This document shows, piece after piece, positions 56,601 through 64,000 of a DNA stretch of 64,000 bases (position 1 is its first letter; every line of letters starts with the position of its first letter). Below the pieces are notes generated by a model. The model did not search any database, was not told the DNA's origin, and worked only from the letters and a program-made list of their open reading frames with translations. This DNA is from Ficedula albicollis (Eukaryota; Chordata; Aves; Passeriformes; Muscicapidae): assembly GCF_000247815.1 (NCBI RefSeq), contig NC_021678.1:26645062-26709061 (forward strand), in the 5' to 3' direction. Both the position numbers and the translations under genes were made by a program.

Positions 56601-59600
56601 GTTTGATTTGGTACCAAACATTAGCTGTAATATTTAAATGACTCCTCTTCTGGCTTTGATTTGTTTTTTTTTTTATTTGAAAAGATTGCAGTGACATTTA
56701 TATAAGGGACTTTGTTTGTTGTAAAAGATTAAAATTAATTTATACTTATTATCTGTCATTAATCCTCACACTGAAAATTTTTATTTAATGGGTATGTGTT
56801 TCAGTTTATCTCTGCTCAGGATGAGTCATAGCTTGCATTTAAACAAGAAACCAGCATTCTTCTCCTCTGCTGCAATATATAACTAAAATGATACTTTTTA
56901 GTCCTTTAACACCCTACCAAAAAACCTGATGTGTAAGCAACGCTTCATCATTTGCTGAAAAAAACAAGATAAAGCTGTGACTGAAAGATGAATTTTGCAA
57001 GTGTAACATTTTCTCAAAAAAGGGTAACAAATGAAATTTGGGCTAAAGGTAAATGTTGTGTGGTATACAGATAGTGGTGTTAGCTGTTGTCTGTGAACAT
57101 TTTAGACACAAGCAGTGTTAGGAGGATGTGGTCAGTGTGGTATTATTAAGGGAAGACACACAGCTCTGAGGTGATTTCCTGCTGCTCTGTGAAGTGGCAG
57201 TTCTGGTAGACCGACACAGTGGTGGTGTCTGTCGGAAAAGTTACGTCTCCTGACATAGCAATAAAGAGTTTTGTAATGCTATTGATCTGATTTAAAAAAT
57301 AAAAAATAGAAGCTTTAAAAAAAATACCAGCATTTTTCTGTATAACATACATTGCTCTATTAGGTTTTGATGATGATTGCTTTGTAATACAGCAGAAGGA
57401 AGGAAAACAAAGCTGAATAATTGTGTAGAGAATGAGTTATGAAAGCGTATTTTTCTTACGGTAACAATAATTCAGTTCAAACAAAAGATAGATCCAAGGA
57501 GGTAAAGAGACCTAGGGGTCATTGAAAATAGAATTTTCTGAAGATCTTGCAGAATTTGTGACTTTGAAAAAGTACGTAATTTAGAAAGAAAAAGGAAAAA
57601 GTCTGAAGGAGACAAACTTCTAAACCAAGTTGCTAAAAGTTTGTTTTGTGTGAAAGCACAGAGTGAAGTGGTGTAACATCCTTTCTCTTTGATATCTTTT
57701 GAGAGGATCAGAAGCAAAGAAGACAAACACATAGCAAGGATCAAGTCCTGTGGTTTTTAGCCTGACTCTTTACCAGAATCCCCCATCTTCAGTGGTTCCT
57801 CACCCATTCTTTCTCTGACGTGAGAGACTGTTTATTGCAAAGTGGTTCTCCAAGGCGGTTTCTCACCCAGAGCTGACTGTTGTGCTCGAGTGCCTATCTG
57901 AGGTAGAGGATAAGATAAAGAAAAAGCCCTGCTGAATGTTGAGGAGAGAACTATGGCCTGGGTCAGCTTGTACTGAAACATGCACTTGTGAGGCTTTGCA
58001 GCATTTGCACCGTTTGGTTCTGTTTGTTTAGAACAAGGGCTTTGAGTGTGTCTTAGGAAAAGCATTTAAGGTAGGGCTTTTAAATACAGCTAGGCTGGGA
58101 AAGATAGAGGGAAGGGAAATGAAAGTATGGTGAATCCTTGCTACTCTGAATAGACAAAGGTGACTGCTTTTGTAGTGCTACATATACTTGCCAAGGCAAT
58201 CTGATCAGTGTTTGTCTTGAACCAACCAATCATTGTGGTGTTGAGTTCAATGCTATTTATCAGGAGAGCTGGACCAAGAAACTAATCCAGTAAATTTCAT
58301 TTGTTCTCTGGAGTGGCCTTTGTTTTCATGCTAACTTCATGTAGCAAACATTGACAGTACGTATTGTTTTCCTCATTAATAAAACTTGGAATCTGTGATG
58401 TTCCTTGCAGCAGTCAAACCGTGTCCAACACAGCTGAGCATGCATCTTTCTTTGACACATCCAAAGGTCAGAGCATGCACTCATCCAACTTGCTCCTTGT
58501 GGGAGCTGTAGCTAAACTCTCCTGTCTCCAAGGCCAGTGTGGAACAAGAGCTGGAGGTAGTTAGCTGTCTTCAACTCTGTTGTTCAGATGACAGATGCTG
58601 TTTTCAGCTGGGACTAACAATTTTCAACAGAGCTGTAGCATGTTTCTGTTTTAGGAGATCTGGATAACTTATTACAGTGCTGTTCCTGTTTTTGCTTAAC
58701 CTGGATAGGATGAAGCTGGTGGTTTTTGGAGTAAAGCTGTCAGAGAGCTGTTCTTTTTGGATACGTTCAGGCTCAGCCAGTGTTATTTAGTGTCAGTCAG
58801 CCTTTTGCTATTTCTTTCCACTGCTCTGAGAACTCTCCAGTCACTGATGTAACACTGGGGAAGGCTGACCACCATGTTTGCTCAATGTGCCTCCTTGGGC
58901 AGAAGCAGCATTTTGATTCAGTTACAACTGAAAGTCTGCAAAGGCTTTGTTTCACATTGGCTAGGTTGCTGAACATCCTGAACTCTGAGTACTGCTGCTG
59001 CAAAGGGACAGTTAGTCTCCATGCCAAGATTTGAAGGAAACAAAATGATCCACATTTTATTGCAAGTCCTTTAGTACTGCTCATATAGGAATTTCAAGTT
59101 TCTATAGGATTTCTTTTTTTATTCAAAGTGATGCTGTGAAGAATGTATGTATGCGTATCATCCTTTCTGCTCCCAGATCTCTGCACCTCCCATAGGAATC
59201 CAATAGCTATTGAAGAAAGAAGAGAAAAAAGAACAATACTACAATTTTGGATAAACTGTCACATAGAAAAATGTTTTTGTTTCAACAATGTTGCACAATA
59301 AAATCACTGTTATAAGCCATTTTTCAGAAACAGATATTTATCAAAAAACCCTTCTTAACTAAGACATGTTTGGGGCATTTTGTGATATGTTTTTCTCCCA
59401 TGGTGTAGAAAGAGCTGTCAGCACAATCTGCTTGGCCTTGTCATAATGGTCTGATGCTGAGAATCCTTTCATCATCCTACCTCCCAGAAGAGAGACTTGA
59501 GAGGAAACCCCCATCTTTGAAAGAAACATTCTTCTGCAGCCAGCTCTCTGTACCAAATCAGAGCTCACCAGGCTGATTTGGAGTGTATCATTGCCAGCTG

Positions 59601-61590
59601 TGGTTCCTGAATCTCTTCCCAAACTTGCATCTTCAGATAGTTTTCTTTCAGGCTGAACCCCCTGTGTGTTCTGTGTGTTTATGGTTGTCCTAAAAAGTTT
59701 TTAAAGACTGGGCAAATACCCTCTGTAATCAGTGAGCTTGGACCTCTGGCCCCAGGTGGGAAGTCAGGCATTCAGCCTTTCCTGGCTCTATTATCAGTCC
59801 TGTCATGGCTCTTACCAGCTCTCTCCTAAATGGATCTCTGGAGACTTTGCAGGCTTGCATTTTTTTTTCCAGGGTGTTCTTTGAGGTGCTGAGAACCAGC
59901 AGTCCTGATGCAACGACTTTTCTTGTTCAAGTGGCTAGTATTGCTTGTGGGTCTGAAAGCATTGCTAGCTGAAAGCCAGCTGGGAATTTCTGCTGTAGGG
60001 AAGATGAGGTAATAGGAATATAATTTTGAGATAGTTCACCTGTTAATGACAAATTTCAGGACCTTATACTCTTGGGGCAGGAGTTGGAGTTGTATGTGTT
60101 GATCTATATCTGGTACACATAATGCTGTAGCCCGTGCAGACTTGTAATAGCCAAAAGAAGTGGGGTAGGAAATGAAGGAAATATGCTCTTGTCCCCTTTT
60201 CTGTATGTGGCTCATTTTTACCAGAGTATGATAGCTTTGATAACCTCTAACCTTGTATTCCAAGGGAAGATGGGAAGAGTGAGATGCCCCTAGGTGTCTC
60301 CTAGTGTGACCTCTGCCATGTGAGAAGCAGAAACATGCACAGAGCTGGTGCCTGGATGAGGAAAAGGAGCAGGGGCAAGTTTGCATTGACCCAGTCTTTG
60401 CTTCATTGATCCACATCTCCAGCTGGTTGCTTGCCTTTTCTCTCCTTCACACAAGTTTCCCCTACGCCACCTTCACTCCTTGTGTCCTACTCAATGTCTT
60501 CTGTCCCCTCAGTGCTGGCCAGGGCCAAAAGGTTCTGCATGACACCTTCTCCCATAAGGAAAGAGGAACACAAAGTGTAGGCACATCTGCTGCTTTGGGA
60601 GACAGCAATATGCTCTAACTCCTAGTTTTGGGTGCTGTGGTGTTAAATGCAAGTGTGTGACAGGTGTTCACAACCTTGTCTGGGAAAGGAGAGAAGGGCT
60701 TCATCTTGCAATTGCTGTGCTTCTTACCTGACTGCAAATGGTGCTGGTCACCCTGAGTAGCTTGTATAACTGTGAGCAAACAGACCTCACAGGTTGCCTC
60801 CCAAACAGTGCATAAGAAAACCATAAAACAATTAAATAGGCAATGTGCAACCAAGGGTCAGAATTCTCCTCACGTGAAGCAAGTGGATAAAATGGACAGG
60901 GTTATGTCAGGGCTGTGGCAGAACATGGCAGCAGATGGTGTAATCCACAGTGTCCCTTCTGTCTTTGGGAGTTTGAATTTGTGTGGAAATACAGATCATC
61001 TCTGCCTAGTACTCTTTGTGGCTGTTCCTTACAGTGCCTGTGCAAAATTGGAGTATCCTGTTCTTCAGAAGTGGAACAGACTTGAGTCTGTTAGATGCAG
61101 GCTGAATTTCAGATAAAGATTTTGGATTTGTCTGAGTCTGGAGGAATGCAGAGGAAGCCCTGCATGAGTCAGGTTTTCAACCCAGTGTTCCATTAAGAAA
61201 GCCTAGAGTCTGTGTTTTGAAGCTGTACTTTATGGGTACACTGCTGCCTGAGCATCACTTCCCATTAGCTGTGTAATAAGATTTTCTGTCCCTCTTGCCT
61301 GTTAATTATTTACCTTTGAGAGTACATTCATAAAGCAACATGACTTATTTAGGGAAAAATGTAAAGCTTTTGCAAAGCGTGGATGCTTTTTTATCTTTTT
61401 TTCTTGCCTGGGAGTTGAGTACTTATAAGGCTCAGGATGAAGAACAGATTGCTGTGAATGGGAGATTTTGCAAATGAGCATGTTCAGCTCACAAAAGGTG
61501 AGGCAGGAAAGGGGATGTAGCAGTTACAGAGTGATCTTGTAACTGTCTGTACAAGGGCTTCTGCACAGGAGGGGCTGAGGGAAAGAAGAA

Positions 61591-61687
61591 TTGGTACAGA
61601 AAAGCTTATTCATGAAGCCACCAGTGGAAAAAGGACATATTGGTACAGAAAAGCTTATTCATGAAGCCACTAGTGGAAACAGGACAC
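61591..61687 (+). repeat. 49-bp tandem duplication (two copies)
   Basis: Copy 1 starts at 61591 and copy 2 at 61640. Both read TTGGTACAGAAAAGCTTATT and then CATGAAGCCAC/T. I noticed three differences or fewer before similarity ends. No transposon hallmark was seen. Confidence 0.92.
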
Positions 61688-63559
61688 GAGTTTGAAATGC
61701 AGCATTGCTTTTATAGAAGCTGACACTATGCAAGGTATCAGTGGGTTTGCACGTGGTCCAGACTGATAGTTCCTATGCTAAGGGTGTGGTTTTTTATCAT
61801 GGTAGGTAGTAAACAGCTGCACAAAATTTAGTTATGCTTACAAAGTCAAGTGCAGGCTGCTATCTCCGAGTTGTCTGGTTGCTGAGCCAGGGTGGAATAT
61901 CTAAAAGCATCTGAATCATTTAGAAGCACAGCTCTTAATGGCTCTCGGGTGAATTCTTGCTCCTTCACTTGGGCAGTTGTTGCTCCTCTCTGGTTGTCTC
62001 TACAGTGCTGTAGTTGTGCACAGTCATTTGGGGAGCAGTGCCAAGGTTCCTTACTGCCCAGGACAGTGAACAGTGCAAAAACAAAAGGAGGGCATTTGAT
62101 AGACTCTGCTCTTCTCGGGATTAAGTGGGTGTGTTTGTAGTAAAAGGGCAAGGACCCTTCCACATGGGTGGAGGCTGGCAAAGCCATACAACCATCAGGA
62201 GGGATATATGGAAGTGTAGTTGATGCCACACTTGATTTTGCTGCTTATTTGTCTACGGGAAGGTCTCCCTGTGAGCATCCCAGGAAAGAGAAGGAACAGA
62301 ACAGGAATGTTCAGAAGTGAGATCAGCCCTGAGGAGCCCACTGTGGCTGTCACTAGCCTTGAAGAAGAGCCTGGTCAGCCAAGAGTGTTCCAAGACCTGA
62401 CAAGAGGAAGCTGCCAGAATTTCCATGTGCTACTGCAATGTGTTCCTCTCCTCTTTCTCTCAGAGCTGGATTGTGCAGGAGGGATTGCTTTGACTCTCGC
62501 AGAAAGTTCTGGGTGATAAGTCCTCCACATTTTCTTCTCAGGAGAGAATTTACAGTACTACTTAAAGACACAACCTGCTGAACATTTGGGTAATTCATTC
62601 TAATTCCACATGGTAAAAGCCCAGCCCTTTGATGGGAATTGTTCTACTCCTTCTGGAAACTCAATGAAATCGTTCAAATGAGTAATTTTAAAAGGAGGAG
62701 CGGTGCAGCAGGTTTATTGTAGAAATCAGAGGCTGAAACAGAGGTTGCTTTGTATCTCCCATGTCATTTATTTCCACCTGTTTGGCCTTGTTCCCTGGGG
62801 TGGGTTGAGTTGTGGGTTGCCCAGTCAGGTTTTGCCCAGCTGTGTGGGTATCTTCCACACAGCTTGGAAAATCCCATCCATTAGGCACACTCTGGTAATG
62901 TCAGGGGCCAGGCGTGGGGCGAGTGTGCGCATTTGCCCAGATGCACGGTTACGTGCAAGCACACACAAAGAGCTTGCAGTTCAAACCTACGTGCCCTTCT
63001 CTTTTTAACAGGGGAAGACAGCCCCAGCTGTGTATACAGCTTGGTGTTTCCCTTTGATCTGTGTTTGTTTCCAGTGTTTCTCATAGAGTGGATCCTGGCG
63101 CTCCTCAGAGCTGTCTGCCCATTTCCAAGTTTGCAGCTGTGTAACTGAAGCTTGCTGAGGTGCAGCCGGTTTCAGCAGTTGGGGTGGGGGGTTCCTCTTC
63201 CCTGCAATCCCTCCTGTTGTTTGCTTTGCTCCCGCTCTTTCCTTGCCAATGTGCACGGCAGGGAGCTGTCTCACTCTGCTAATGGAAACAGTGCCTTGCA
63301 GATGCCTCAGGATCCTCCCTTTTACTTTGCCTGCCTGCTCCCATACACATGGCATTAATGCCCTTTGCCAGCTGCAGCTGCCACTCTGGAGCAGATCTAC
63401 TCTGTCACCCAGGTCAAACCTCAGAGTGGTTTCTGGAGACTCAGCATGCTGCCCCTGCAGCTGGCTCAGGCCCTGTACCTAAAGGAGAGCAAGAAGCTGT
63501 GTTCTTCAGATTTCTGTGGTTTCTGAAGTTTTCTGTCAGGGATGGGGCTGAGAGGGGCC

Positions 63560-63780
63560 TGCAGCACTCATTTGGTCCCCATCCCAAGGCAGGATAAGCT
63601 CCATCTAGAGCTTTTCTGGCAGGTGCCCATCTAGCGTGGCCTTAAAAGCATTTGACAGCAGGATTGCATAGGGAAACAGTGCAGCCTATTGCCCTGATTA
63701 ACTGTGATTACTGCCAGAAAGTTTTGTCTAATGTCCAACTAAGAAAAAATTTATTTCAGCATTGTTCAAAGGAAGAAAAA
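63560..63780 (-). mobile_element. Old CR1-type LINE fragment
   Basis: CATCTAGAGCTTTTCTGGCA, CATCTAGCGTGGCCTTAAAA, CAGAAAGTTTTGTCTAATG and TCCAACTAAG appear in the order of reverse-complement CR1-family 3' regions (CTAATGTCCAACCTAA is typical). It is strongly diverged. Confidence 0.6.
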
Positions 63781-64000
63781 AAGGTATCCAAACTGAGTGC
63801 CTCTATGAGTGTGAAGAGTCCCAAATGCTGAATATAGCAGTCAATTTTCATAGTGAGAATCAATCTGTTACCCCCTCAAAGTATGCTGAGGAGTTCTGGC
63901 TGAGATAGGCAAATGTGGGGAACAAAAAACATTGATCTTTTCTTTTTCCAGTGCATGTGTTTCATACTTCACCTAACCCAAAAGCAACTTCAATGTCAAA

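Larger units (their letters stand above)
53665..64000 (+). other. MXI1 intron 3 (continues past the right edge)
   Basis: More than 10.3 kb without a recognised exon; the next MXI1 exon should start by completing CG|N Arg and continue the basic region. It contains a 49-bp tandem duplication at 61591-61687 and a degraded CR1 fragment at 63560-63780. The frames of 178 codons (55506-56042, +) and 68 codons (57146-57352, -) were considered and not accepted. Confidence 0.8.

Overview
The window is vertebrate nuclear DNA, almost certainly from a bird. It carries the 3' half of an adducin gene and the 5' half of a MAD-family bHLH-zipper gene on the same strand. The translated exons match gamma-adducin (ADD3) and MXI1, which are neighbours on human 10q25. 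A bird origin is supported by CR1 retrotransposon 3' ends (about 34357-34791, 12431-12493 and its copy, 3916-4060, 63560-63780), compact introns and low overall repeat content. The species cannot be named from this alone.

Layout. Positions 1-7735 hold the last six exons of ADD3 (+ strand; the window opens inside an exon) and a 3'UTR of about 2.1 kb ending near an AATAAA at 7709. From 7740 to about 24530 there is intergenic DNA with no supportable gene. It contains a 744-bp tandem duplication, CR1 tails and a few GC-rich pockets. A CpG island spans 24530-26600. It is interrupted by two pure-C runs of 159 and 1347 bases that look like assembly error, and it holds a CCAAT box and a perfect cAMP-response element. 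From 26600 to 34357 there is more non-coding DNA with a 186-bp tandem duplication, then a CR1 element. A second CpG island (34830-35870) holds the MXI1 promoter, its 5'UTR (with a third C-run of 476 bases) and coding exon 1. Exon 2 (36505-36637) and the 30-nt exon 3 (53635-53664) follow. The rest of the window is MXI1 intron 3. The remaining bHLH-zipper exons lie beyond the right edge.

Function. ADD3 encodes the gamma subunit of adducin, which caps actin filaments and recruits spectrin at the membrane skeleton. The part seen here is the tail with the cassette exon and the basic MARCKS-related domain. MXI1 encodes a MAX partner that recruits SIN3 and represses MYC targets. Exon 1 gives the SIN3-interaction helix and exons 2-3 lead into the basic region. 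The two genes are neighbours but are not known to act in one pathway.

I found no previously undescribed biological system. The most consequential observation is that GC-rich promoter sequence at MXI1 appears to have been replaced by artificial poly-C. This may hide the first exon of the long MXI1 isoform and distorts the promoter of the short one. Five separate, young, head-to-tail duplications (49-744 bp) and several compact palindromic or motif clusters are also recorded.
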